Positions 8,901-18,100 of a stretch of 50,567 nt of DNA are shown piece by piece. The DNA is from Lachnospiraceae bacterium (lineage in GTDB: Bacteria > Bacillota > Clostridia > Lachnospirales > Lachnospiraceae). The notes beneath the pieces are model-generated. The model was not told the DNA's origin and made no database searches. It saw only the letters and a program-made list of their open reading frames with translations. The position numbers were made by a program, and so were the translations under genes. Numbering within the stretch: position 1 is the first letter of the stretch; every line of letters begins with the position of its first letter. The stretch covers positions 1-50,567 of the forward strand of contig SVEM01000010.1 in the NCBI GenBank assembly GCA_015057375.1, written 5' to 3'.

Positions 8901-9608
8901 ATGAAAGTATATAAAAGAGTATTATTAAAACTAAGCGGAGAAGCATTATCCGGCGATAAGAAAAGCGGTTTTGACGAAGAAACATGTAGAAAAGTTGCAG
9001 AGCAAATTAAAAAAGTTGTAGATAACAAAACAGATGTGGCAATTGTTATCGGCGGAGGTAATTTCTGGCGTGGGAGAACAAGCGAAAATATAGATCGTAC
9101 TAAAGCAGACCAGATTGGTATGCTTGCAACAGTTATGAACTGTATATATATGTCAGAGATTTTAAGAAGTATTGGTATTTCAACAGAGATAATGACACCA
9201 TTTGCATGTGGTTCCTTTACAACTCTATTTTCAAAAGACAGAGTAATGGAGGCTTTTTCAGAATCTAAGGTTGTATTCTTTGCCGGAGGAACGGGTCACC
9301 CATACTTTTCTACGGATACGGCTACGGTACTCAGAGCTATAGAAATAGAAGCAGATGTAATACTTGCAGCAAAAGCTATTGACGGTGTATATAGTGCGGA
9401 TCCGAAAGTTGACCCAAATGCTGTAAAATATGATACATTATCATTTGACCGTATTGTTGACGAAAAACTTGGAGTAATTGATCTTGCGGCATCAGTACTC
9501 TGTATGGAAAATAAAATGCCGATGCTTATATTTGGACTTGGCGAAGAAGAAAGTATTATTAAAGCAGTTAACGGTACATCAAACGGAACAGTAATAACAA
9601 CTGCATAG
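8901..9608 (+). CDS. pyrH: UMP kinase PyrH
   Basis: A 235-residue amino-acid-kinase-fold enzyme that phosphorylates UMP to UDP. Motifs seen are LLKLSGEALSG at the N-terminus, VIGGGNFWRG, the acceptor-site region DQIGMLATVMN, and GGTGHPYFSTDTA. It is the first gene of the conserved pyrH-frr-uppS-cdsA-dxr-rseP-ispG-polC order. The gene before it ends only 23 bases upstream, and the ribosome binding site (GGGAGG 8890-8895) falls in that gap. No strong promoter is visible right before it, although TTGCGA (8853) and TATAAG (8878) form a weak, 19-base-spaced candidate inside the preceding gene. Confidence 0.97.
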   Translation: MKVYKRVLLKLSGEALSGDKKSGFDEETCRKVAEQIKKVVDNKTDVAIVIGGGNFWRGRTSENIDRTKADQIGMLATVMNCIYMSEILRSIGISTEIMTPFACGSFTTLFSKDRVMEAFSESKVVFFAGGTGHPYFSTDTATVLRAIEIEADVILAAKAIDGVYSADPKVDPNAVKYDTLSFDRIVDEKLGVIDLAASVLCMENKMPMLIFGLGEEESIIKAVNGTSNGTVITTA

Positions 9609-9634
9609 TCAGTTATATAAAGGAGGATAAAGTA

Positions 9635-10183
9635 ATGGATCTTAAAATTTTTGAAGACAAAATGGACAAAACTATTATGAATCTTGAAGAGGAGTATGCC
9701 TCTATCAGAGCAGGACGTGCCAATCCACATATTCTTGATAAGCTTTCAATTGAATATTACGGAACACCTACACCGCTTCAGTCAGTGGCTAATATATCTG
9801 TTCCTGAGGCAAGAATTATTCAGATACAGCCATGGGAGTCATCAATTATTAAAGATATAGAAAAGGCTATTATGGTTTCTGATATAGGTATCACACCATC
9901 TAATGACGGAAGAATTATCAGACTTGTGTTTCCTGAATTGACGGAAGAAAGACGTAAAGAGCTTGTTAAAGATGTTAAGAAAAAAGCTGAGAATGCAAAA
10001 GTAGCTGTTCGTAATATAAGAAGAGATGCTAATGATACTATTAAGAAGTCACAAAAAGCTAATGAAATATCTGAAGACGAAGCAAAGCAGCTTGAGGATA
10101 AAGTACAGAAATTTACAGATAAAAATGTTAGTCGTATAGATGCTATAACAGAAAGCAAGTCAAAAGAGATATTGACTGTATAA
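9635..10183 (+). CDS. frr: Ribosome recycling factor
   Basis: A 182-residue protein with the RRF signature: N-terminal helix ending SIRAGRANPHILDKL, then YYGTPTPLQSVANISVPEAR, IQPWE, and the C-terminal helical region with RRDAND and ITESKSKEIL. With EF-G it splits post-termination ribosomes. Length matches the family (about 185). It starts 26 bases after pyrH with a good AGGAGG. Confidence 0.97.
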   Translation: MDLKIFEDKMDKTIMNLEEEYASIRAGRANPHILDKLSIEYYGTPTPLQSVANISVPEARIIQIQPWESSIIKDIEKAIMVSDIGITPSNDGRIIRLVFPELTEERRKELVKDVKKKAENAKVAVRNIRRDANDTIKKSQKANEISEDEAKQLEDKVQKFTDKNVSRIDAITESKSKEILTV

Positions 10184-10198
10184 GAAGATTTAACTACG

Positions 10199-10224
10199 CA
10201 GGGCAGTAGGAATATACTGCCCTG
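10199..10224 (+). other. Perfect 10-bp hairpin between frr and uppS, no T-run
   Basis: CAGGGCAGTA (10199-10208) pairs fully with TACTGCCCTG (10215-10224) around a 6-base loop. It is followed by ATTTGAAC rather than a T-run, so it is more likely an RNA-stability or processing element than a full terminator. Confidence 0.6.
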
Positions 10225-10247
10225 ATTTGAACATATGGAGGTTAATT

Positions 10248-10955
10248 GTGGCTGAAAATAATATTCCTAGTCATGTTGCAATAATACTTGACGGTAATGG
10301 GAGATGGGCGAAGAAAAGATTGCTTCCGAGAAATGCAGGTCATGTTCAGGGGAGTAAAGTCGTAGAGCAAATATGTGAGGATGCTGATTCGCTTGGTATA
10401 AAGTATCTTACTGTTTATGCATTTTCTACTGAAAACTGGAAACGTCCAAAAAAAGAAGTAGATGCTCTTATGAAGCTTCTTGATAAATATTTATCTGATT
10501 GTATAGAAAGAAGCACAAAAAATAACATGAGAGTAAGGGTCCTTGGTGATATAAGTGCTCTTGATAAGAAGATGCAGGATAAAATTACAGAGCTTGAACA
10601 TATTTCTGCAGGTAATACCGGATTAAATTTCTCTGTTGCACTTAATTATGGAAGTAGAGATGAGATGCTTAGGGCTGTACGTGCGTGTGCAGAAGAATAT
10701 GCAAAAGGAAATATGACAATTAATGATATAAATGAGGATGTATTTGCGTCATATCTTGATACAAAAGGAGTTCCGGATCCTGATCTTTTGATACGAACAA
10801 GTGGAGAGCAGAGGTTGTCTAATTTCCTGTTATGGCAGCTTGCATATACAGAGTTTTATTTTACGGACGTATTATGGCCTGATTTTAACAAAGATGAGCT
10901 TAAAAAGGCTATGGATTTTTATGCCGGAAGAGACAGACGATTCGGAGGAGTATGA
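10248..10955 (+). CDS. uppS: Isoprenyl transferase (undecaprenyl diphosphate synthase)
   Basis: A 235-residue cis-prenyltransferase that makes the C55 lipid carrier for cell-wall synthesis. The catalytic aspartate is Asp15 in HVAIILDGNGRWAKKR. Other family boxes are YAFSTENWKRP and, near the C-terminus, RTSGEQRLSNFLLWQLAYTE. A TTG at 10227 is in frame, but TGGAGG at 10236-10241 places the start at GTG 10248, giving the standard short N-terminus. The stop at 10953-10955 lies just before the cdsA ATG. Confidence 0.95.
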   Translation: MAENNIPSHVAIILDGNGRWAKKRLLPRNAGHVQGSKVVEQICEDADSLGIKYLTVYAFSTENWKRPKKEVDALMKLLDKYLSDCIERSTKNNMRVRVLGDISALDKKMQDKITELEHISAGNTGLNFSVALNYGSRDEMLRAVRACAEEYAKGNMTINDINEDVFASYLDTKGVPDPDLLIRTSGEQRLSNFLLWQLAYTEFYFTDVLWPDFNKDELKKAMDFYAGRDRRFGGV

Positions 10956-10956
10956 T

Positions 10957-11769
10957 ATGTTCATTACAAGAACAATAAGCGGAGCGATACTACTTATACT
11001 TATAATTGGTGCTATATTATTCGGAGGACCCGTATGGCTTGTTTTATTAGGTTTGCTTTCGATTATGGCATTATATGAGATGCTTAAAACATTGAAACTT
11101 GATAAAACAGCATTTGCATGGGTAGCTTATTTTGCGTGTTTGTTGTTATATGGAATATTGTGGTCATCCCGTTTTGAACTTGTGCTGCTTGTTCTTATAG
11201 TATATTTTATTGCAATAATGACTATATATGTTATAAAGTGGCCTTCTTATGAAGTTACAGACATATCGAAAGCATTGTTTTCCTTTTTCTATGCTGCATT
11301 TATTCTTTCATTTATGTACCAAATCAGAATGATGGATAATGGAATATACTATATGTGGCTCGTGTTTATTAGTGCATGGGGCTCCGATACATGTGCATAT
11401 CTTGTAGGAATATTGATAGGGAAGCATAAAGTTCCAAGTACACTAAGTCCTAAGAAGACAATAGAGGGATGTATAGGCGGAGTAGTTGGTGCAGGAATAA
11501 TTGGATTTGTATATGGAAATATATTATCAGACATAATCCTTGGAATAGTATTTGCATCAATATGTATGACCGGTTCAATAATATCCCAGATTGGAGATCT
11601 TGCTGCATCCGCTGTTAAAAGAAATATGGATATTAAAGATTATGGAAAAATAATACCCGGCCATGGCGGCATTATGGACAGATTTGACAGTATCATTTTT
11701 GTAACGCCGATAATATATGCTATTTTATATGTTATGAAGTCATTTGATATTGTTATTACATTAATGTGA
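10957..11769 (+). CDS. cdsA: Phosphatidate cytidylyltransferase CdsA
   Basis: A 270-residue polytopic membrane enzyme that makes CDP-diacylglycerol from phosphatidate and CTP. The C-terminal family signature is clear: SQIGDLAASAVKR, then KDYGKIIPGHGGIMDRFDS. Several hydrophobic helices precede it, and SAWGSDTCAYLVG and SPKKTIEG are also conserved. The frame is open further upstream, but that extension overlaps uppS. The GGAGGAG at 10944-10950 and ATG at 10957 fix the start. It overlaps the dxr leader by a few bases, indicating tight coupling. Confidence 0.95.
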   Translation: MFITRTISGAILLILIIGAILFGGPVWLVLLGLLSIMALYEMLKTLKLDKTAFAWVAYFACLLLYGILWSSRFELVLLVLIVYFIAIMTIYVIKWPSYEVTDISKALFSFFYAAFILSFMYQIRMMDNGIYYMWLVFISAWGSDTCAYLVGILIGKHKVPSTLSPKKTIEGCIGGVVGAGIIGFVYGNILSDIILGIVFASICMTGSIISQIGDLAASAVKRNMDIKDYGKIIPGHGGIMDRFDSIIFVTPIIYAILYVMKSFDIVITLM

Positions 11770-11786
11770 CATATGTGGAGGTTAAG

Positions 11787-12920
11787 GTGAAAAGATTAGC
11801 TATTCTTGGCTCGACGGGATCCATAGGAACCCAGACGCTTGAGGTTGTACGTGCAAATGAAGGGGATTTTGAAGTTCTTTCACTTACTGCAAATAATAAT
11901 GTAGAGCTTTTGCTTGAGCAGGCAAAAGAATTTCGACCAGAACTTGTATGTATATTTGATAAAAAATTAGCCAAAGAAAATGAACACAGATTTCGTGGGA
12001 TATCAAAGGTTGTTTCAGGAATTGAAGGATTAATTGAGTGTGCAGTTATAGATAACGCAGATATGGTCGTAGGTGCGGTTGTCGGAATGATTGGTGTAAG
12101 ACCGATAATAGAAGCGGTTAATGCCGGAAAGGATATTGCACTTGCAAATAAGGAAACCCTTGTTACTGCAGGACATATAATAATGCCGCTTGCAAAGAAA
12201 AAAAATGTTCGTATACTTCCTGTAGACAGTGAGCATTCGGCAATTTTCCAATCGTTAAACGGAGAAAACAGAAAGCAGATAGATAAACTTATTCTTACTG
12301 CATCGGGTGGGCCGTTTAGAGGAATGAATAAGGAAGAATTGAAAAAGGTTACTTTAGAAGATGCACTTAAGCATCCTAACTGGAGTATGGGGAAAAAAAT
12401 AACCATCGATTCTGCAACAATGGTAAATAAAGGTCTTGAGATTATGGAGGCCTCATGGTTGTTTGATGTTGATATAGATGATATACAGGTTGTAATTCAG
12501 CCGCAGAGTGTTATACATTCCATGGTTGAATTTATAGATGGAGCGGTTATTGCACAGCTTGGCACACCGGATATGCGTTTGCCTATCCAGTATGCACTCT
12601 ATTATCCTGACAGAGTGTGGCTTAACGGAGAAAGATTGAATTTCTATGAACTTGGTCATATAGATTTCACAAAGCCGGACTATAATACTTTTGAAGGCCT
12701 GAGTCTTGCCATACAAGCAGCAAAGATAGGAGGCAGTATGCCGACCGTATATAATGCGGCAAATGAATATGCTGTTGCAAAGTTTATTGCAGGGCAGATT
12801 GGTTTTACTGATATTACAGCAATAATCAGAAATATGATGGAAAATCACAATGTGGTTTCTGATCCTGATGTCGATACAATAATAGAGATTGAGCAGGAAA
12901 TATATAAACAGATAGGATAG
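11787..12920 (+). CDS. dxr: 1-deoxy-D-xylulose 5-phosphate reductoisomerase
   Basis: A 377-residue NADPH enzyme that converts DXP to MEP, the committed step of the non-mevalonate isoprenoid pathway that feeds UppS. The nucleotide-binding motif GSTGSIGTQTLEV is at the N-terminus. ALANKETLV, the metal-site region VDSEHSAIFQ, SGGPFRG, TIDSATMVNKGLE and PQSVIHSMVEF follow. TGGAGG at 11776-11781 supports the GTG start at 11787; an in-frame GTG at 11766 sits inside the cdsA end and is less likely. Confidence 0.96.
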   Translation: MKRLAILGSTGSIGTQTLEVVRANEGDFEVLSLTANNNVELLLEQAKEFRPELVCIFDKKLAKENEHRFRGISKVVSGIEGLIECAVIDNADMVVGAVVGMIGVRPIIEAVNAGKDIALANKETLVTAGHIIMPLAKKKNVRILPVDSEHSAIFQSLNGENRKQIDKLILTASGGPFRGMNKEELKKVTLEDALKHPNWSMGKKITIDSATMVNKGLEIMEASWLFDVDIDDIQVVIQPQSVIHSMVEFIDGAVIAQLGTPDMRLPIQYALYYPDRVWLNGERLNFYELGHIDFTKPDYNTFEGLSLAIQAAKIGGSMPTVYNAANEYAVAKFIAGQIGFTDITAIIRNMMENHNVVSDPDVDTIIEIEQEIYKQIG

Positions 12921-12929
12921 GAATAAAAA

Positions 12930-14099
12930 ATGAAAATAGTAATTGCGTTACTGATATTTAGTTTAATAATAATAATTCATGAGTTGGGTCATTTTTTACT
13001 TGCGAGATTCAATGGTGTAGAAGTGACGGAGTTTTCGCTTGGAATGGGTCCGAGAATATTTACGTTTGTAAAAACAGACAAAGGGATTCGTATAAAATTC
13101 TTTGCGTCTCAAAAATATTGCGATGCACAGGAAGATTTTGTTGGAAAGACTATGTATTCAATAAAGATACTTCCGTTCGGAGGTTCTTGTATAATGCTTG
13201 GCGAAGATGATGTAGTTGATGCTGAGAATGCATTTTGTAAAAAAAATGTATACCAGAGAATGTCAATTGTATTTGCCGGACCATTTTTTAACTTTTTACT
13301 GGCATTCATTTTGTCAATAATTATTGTTGCTGTTGCAGGTTATGATAAGCCTATGGTTGTTTCTGTCGAAGACGGTATGCCGATGAAAGAAGCAGGTGTA
13401 ATGGCAGGCGATGAAATTGTAGAGATTAATGGTTCAAGGATACATCTGGATAGAGAGATAAGCACATATTTTATGATGAATCCGTTATCTGAAGATGAAG
13501 ATGTTACATTTACAATAAAAAGAGGAGAAGAGAAGTTTGATGTGACAGTTCAAGCAAAACTTGCTCCTAGTGAGAATGTTTCGGATGGGTTTGCAGAAAC
13601 AGTAACAGGTGAAGATGCAGAACCGGTCGGCACATACAGGGTTGGATTTGTACATGGTGCTGAACGTGTTAAAGGGAATGTAGTAGATGTTATTAAATAT
13701 TCTGTATATGAAGTAAAGTACTGGATTGTGACCACTGTTAAGAGCCTTGGTATGATGATTACAGGGCAGGTAGGAAAAGATGAAATATCAGGACCGGTAG
13801 GAATCGTAAATACAATAGGAGATCTTGTGGATGATTCTAAAGACTTTGGAATATCCTCGGTTATGCTGACTTTAATGTCATTCTGTATATTATTATCCGC
13901 GAATCTTGGTGTTATGAATCTTCTTCCAATACCGGCCTTAGACGGAGGAAGGCTGTTATTCCAGATAATTGAGGTAATAAGAAGAAAACCTATTAATCCT
14001 GAGAAAGAGGGTATGATAACAGTTATTGGTTTTGTGGCACTTATGATACTTATGGTATTTATACTATTTAACGATATTACTAAAATCATCTTTGGATAA
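12930..14099 (+). CDS. rseP: RIP-type zinc metalloprotease RseP (RasP)
   Basis: A 389-residue site-2 protease that cleaves membrane-embedded substrates such as anti-sigma factors and signal-peptide remnants. The zinc site HELGH is at residues 17-21 in the first membrane segment. A PDZ domain follows a second membrane helix (about residues 140-230, VVSVEDGMPMKEAGVMAGDEIVEING). The third metal ligand is in NLLPIPALDGGRLLFQ near the C-terminus. Its place between dxr and ispG is the normal Clostridia order. Confidence 0.95.
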   Translation: MKIVIALLIFSLIIIIHELGHFLLARFNGVEVTEFSLGMGPRIFTFVKTDKGIRIKFFASQKYCDAQEDFVGKTMYSIKILPFGGSCIMLGEDDVVDAENAFCKKNVYQRMSIVFAGPFFNFLLAFILSIIIVAVAGYDKPMVVSVEDGMPMKEAGVMAGDEIVEINGSRIHLDREISTYFMMNPLSEDEDVTFTIKRGEEKFDVTVQAKLAPSENVSDGFAETVTGEDAEPVGTYRVGFVHGAERVKGNVVDVIKYSVYEVKYWIVTTVKSLGMMITGQVGKDEISGPVGIVNTIGDLVDDSKDFGISSVMLTLMSFCILLSANLGVMNLLPIPALDGGRLLFQIIEVIRRKPINPEKEGMITVIGFVALMILMVFILFNDITKIIFG

Positions 14100-14113
14100 G
14101 GAAGTGTATAAAC

Positions 14114-15178
14114 ATGCATCGTAATGGAACAAAGGTTGTATCTGTAGGCGGATTACTCATGGGAGGAGATAATCCGATTCGTATACAGTCTATGACTAAT
14201 ACTAAAACAGAAGATGTAGAGGCAACTGTCCGTCAGATAAAAGCTCTTACGGCAGCAGGCTGTGAGCTTATAAGGTGTACGGTTCCTACGATGGAGGCTG
14301 CAAAAGCACTCTCAGAGATAAAAAAACAGATAGAGATACCATTAGTGGCGGATATTCATTTTGATTATAAAATGGCAATTGCCGCTATAGAAAACGGCGC
14401 AGATAAGATAAGAATAAATCCGGGCAATATTGGTTCCGCAGAACGCGTGAAAGCTGTTGTTGATACTGCAAAAGCATACAATGTTCCTATAAGAGTCGGC
14501 GTTAACAGCGGTTCTCTTGAAAAAGAGATGATTGAAAAATATGGCGGAGTAACAGCAGAGGGAATTACTGAAAGTGCACTTGATAAAGTTCGAATGATAG
14601 AAGATATGGGATATGATAATCTTGTTGTAAGTATCAAATCTTCTGATGTATTAATGAGTGTAAAGGCTCATAAGCTTATAGCAGAACAGATGAATTATCC
14701 GGTACATGTAGGTATTACTGAAGCAGGAACCATAACTTCCGGAAATATTAAATCTGCACTTGGTATCGGTTTGATTTTGGATGCAGGAATCGGTAATACA
14801 ATTAGAGTATCCCTTACCGGAGACCCTGTTGAAGAGATATATTCGGCTAAACTTATACTTAAAACATTAGGTTTAAGAAGAGGCGGAGTGTCTGTTGTAT
14901 CGTGTCCGACTTGCGGAAGAACAAATATAGATATAATAACTCTTGCAAATCAGGTTGAAGACCTTGTAAAAGATATAGACCTTGACATAACTGTTGCCGT
15001 TATGGGATGCGTTGTTAACGGACCGGGTGAGGCAAAAGAAGCAGATCTCGGTATTGCAGGCGGTCGTGGAGAGGGCCTTCTTTTCAGCAAGGGAGAAATA
15101 ATCAGAAAAGTTCCGGAGAAGGAACTTTTGTCTGCACTTTCCATCGAGATAGAAAAATTACAAAAAAGTACATGTTAG
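14114..15178 (+). CDS. ispG: 4-hydroxy-3-methylbut-2-en-1-yl diphosphate synthase IspG
   Basis: A 354-residue iron-sulfur enzyme that reduces MEcPP to HMBPP in the MEP pathway. The barrel starts with PIRIQSMTNTKTEDV and VADIHFDYKMA, and NPGNIG is present. The 4Fe-4S ligands are visible near the C-terminus in SCPTCGR and in VAVMGCVVNGPGEAKEAD. Together with dxr in the same operon this shows that the cell uses the MEP route. AAGGAAG at 14098-14104 gives the ATG at 14114. Confidence 0.96.
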   Translation: MHRNGTKVVSVGGLLMGGDNPIRIQSMTNTKTEDVEATVRQIKALTAAGCELIRCTVPTMEAAKALSEIKKQIEIPLVADIHFDYKMAIAAIENGADKIRINPGNIGSAERVKAVVDTAKAYNVPIRVGVNSGSLEKEMIEKYGGVTAEGITESALDKVRMIEDMGYDNLVVSIKSSDVLMSVKAHKLIAEQMNYPVHVGITEAGTITSGNIKSALGIGLILDAGIGNTIRVSLTGDPVEEIYSAKLILKTLGLRRGGVSVVSCPTCGRTNIDIITLANQVEDLVKDIDLDITVAVMGCVVNGPGEAKEADLGIAGGRGEGLLFSKGEIIRKVPEKELLSALSIEIEKLQKSTC

Positions 15179-15188
15179 AAATGAGTTG

Positions 15189-18100
15189 ATGCACATGTTA
15201 TTACTTGATGGCTTTGAAGCGTTTAAAGCAGACAGAGAATTGTCTGCTTTATTTGATAATGTGGAGCTTGTAAGAATAGCAATTCAAAAAGAAAAAAGAA
15301 TAATTAATATATATGCGGAAAGTCGTAAAATACTTCGATTTGCTGATGTTAAAAGGTTGTCTGACAGTATGCATGAACAGCTTTTTTCCGGAACATTTGA
15401 TGATGTAAAGATACATATTCATTATTCGCTTCCGGGAGAATATTCTTTGTCTAAAATTATGTCACTTTATAGCGAAAGTCTATATGATGAGCTTAAGTCT
15501 GAAAATATGCTTGACTATCATATACTTTCGACATCAGAGCTTAATATTATCGACGAAAGCAACACATTTATTATAAAAACGGTAAAAGACAGGATATCTT
15601 TAGGACGTGAACATGCTTTATGTAAATGGTTAAAGGATGTTTTTTCAGAAAGTTTTGATATTGATGTTAATGTTGAATATTCATATATTGAAAAAGAAAT
15701 GCCAGAAAAAGATACTGACGGTCCTGCCATGTATGAGATATACGATCTTGAGACAATGAAAAGTTTTAAGGTATCGCCATATGATTACGAGCGAGGTGTA
15801 TCTGAACGACCGGATCCTGATAAAGATGACAGTTCATTTATAAAGGCAGAAGTGTCTGAACATGTAACAGAAGATAGTGATAAAGATAAAAAAGAGACCG
15901 AAAAAGTAAAGGTAAAACCGAATGTTGTCTCGCAGAAAACAGATCAAAACAAAGACAAGGAAACAAGAAAAGCAACACAGAATCAGTATCAGTCAAAATT
16001 TAAGCCAAAGAAGGCTCCTGATCCTGAATTGATATACGGAAGAGATATAGAAGGTGAAGTAATAAAAATTTGTGAGATTACACAGGAACTTGGCGAAGTA
16101 GTTATCAGGGGACAGATAGATTCTGATGAAGTTACCGAACTTAGAACAGGTAATTATCTTATAACTCTTAATGTGACTGATTTTACCGATACTATAGCAG
16201 TTAAGCTTTTTTTGAGGCCTTCTGATTATGATATAATCAAGGATGATATAAAAAGCGGCAAATATATTTGTGTAAAAGGAAATGCCATGGAGGATAAGTA
16301 TGACCATGAGATTTCTATATCAAACATTAAAGGAATAAAATCTATAACACCATTTTATAACAAAGCAAAAAGAATAGATGAAAGTGTTGAAAGGCGAGTT
16401 GAGCTTCATCTTCATACACAGTTTAGTGATATGGATGCGACCGCATCTCCTAAAGACGTTGTTAAGAGAGCCATTGAATGGGGATATTCGTCTATTGCGA
16501 TAACAGATCATGGTGTGGTGCAGGCATTTCCTGTTGCCGCTCATGCCATAGATAAAGGTTCTGATTTTAAGGTAATATATGGTCTTGAAGGTTATCTTGT
16601 TGATGATGAAAAACCTGTTATAAGAAATGAAGCAGGACAGGGACTTAATGATACATATGTTGTGTTTGATATTGAAACAACAGGGCTCAATCCATTTAAG
16701 CATAAGGTAATAGAAATCGGCGCTGTTAAGATTAAAAACGGTATAATTATTGAGCGTTTTTCAGAATTTGTAAATCCGCTTATTTCAATTCCTTATGAAA
16801 TAGAGGAGCTTACGCACATAACAGATGCAATGCTTGCAGATGCAGATACTATTGATGCCGTGCTTGTAAGATTTCTTGATTTTTGCAAAGACTCAGTACT
16901 TGTAGCGCATAATGCGGACTTTGATACAAACTTTATAAGGATAAAGGCAGAAGAACTGGGAATTACAACAGATTTTACTGTTTGTGATACTTTGTCATTA
17001 TCGAGGCTTTTGCTTACTGAGCTTAAAACATTTAACTTAAAGAGTGTTTCAAAAGCACTTAATGTTGTGCTTGAAAGTCATCACCGTGCGGTAGATGATG
17101 CTGAAGCAACAAGCGGTATTTTCCTTAAGTTATGTGATATGCTTAAAGAGCGTGGAATTCACACTCTGAAGGATATCAATGAGTATGCAGTGGGTAATGC
17201 TGATTTCATAAGAAAGACTCCTTCATATCATGTTATTTTACTTGCAGCAAATGATACAGGACGTATTAATTTGTACAGACTGGTATCAGAGTCGCATATC
17301 AATTATTTTAACAGACAGCCTAAAATACCGAAGAGTCTTCTGAATGAATGCAGAGAAGGATTGATAATCGGTTCGGCATGTGAAGCGGGTGAACTTTATC
17401 AGGCTCTCATTCGTGGAGAAACAGATGCGGAAATCACTCGACTTGCAGAGTTTTATGATTATCTTGAGATTCAGCCGGTAGGTAATAATGAATTTATGCT
17501 TCGCGACCGAAAATATGGTATGAAGGATGAAGATGACTTGAGAGCAGTTAACAAACAGGTTGTGGCTTTGGGAGAAAGATTTAATAAGCCTGTTTGCGCA
17601 ACATGTGACGTGCATTTTCTTGATCCGGAAGATGAAATATACAGAAGAATAATTATGGCGGGAAAAGGATTTGAGGACGCTGATATGCAGGCACCCCTTT
17701 ATTTACATACAACAGAGGAGATGTTAGAAGAATTTGCATATCTCGGAAGTGAAAAAGCATATGAGGTGGTTGTAAAAAACACTAATATGATTGCTGACAG
17801 GATAGAAAAAATTTCACCTGTGAGACCTGACAAATGTCCGCCAATATTGGAAAATTCAGATGAAGAACTTAGAAATATATGTTTTGATAAAGCACATTCC
17901 ATGTATGGAGATGATCTTCCTGAAATAGTAGAAAAAAGACTGACCAAGGAGCTTGACTCAATAATAAATAACGGTTATTCGGTTATGTACATTATTGCGC
18001 AGAAGCTTGTATGGAAATCTAATGAAGATGGCTATCTTGTTGGTTCACGTGGATCGGTCGGATCATCATTTGCTGCCACTATGTCGGGAATAACAGAAGT

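Noticed and set aside
10801-10956. N-terminal extension of cdsA by 52 codons
   Set aside because: It overlaps uppS throughout, and the GGAGGAG with ATG at 10957 explains the start.
11756-12406. 216-residue open frame on the minus strand over dxr
   Set aside because: The complement of a well-supported gene. Its composition (Ser/Phe/Ile/Thr) is typical of a reverse-frame shadow, and no motif is seen.
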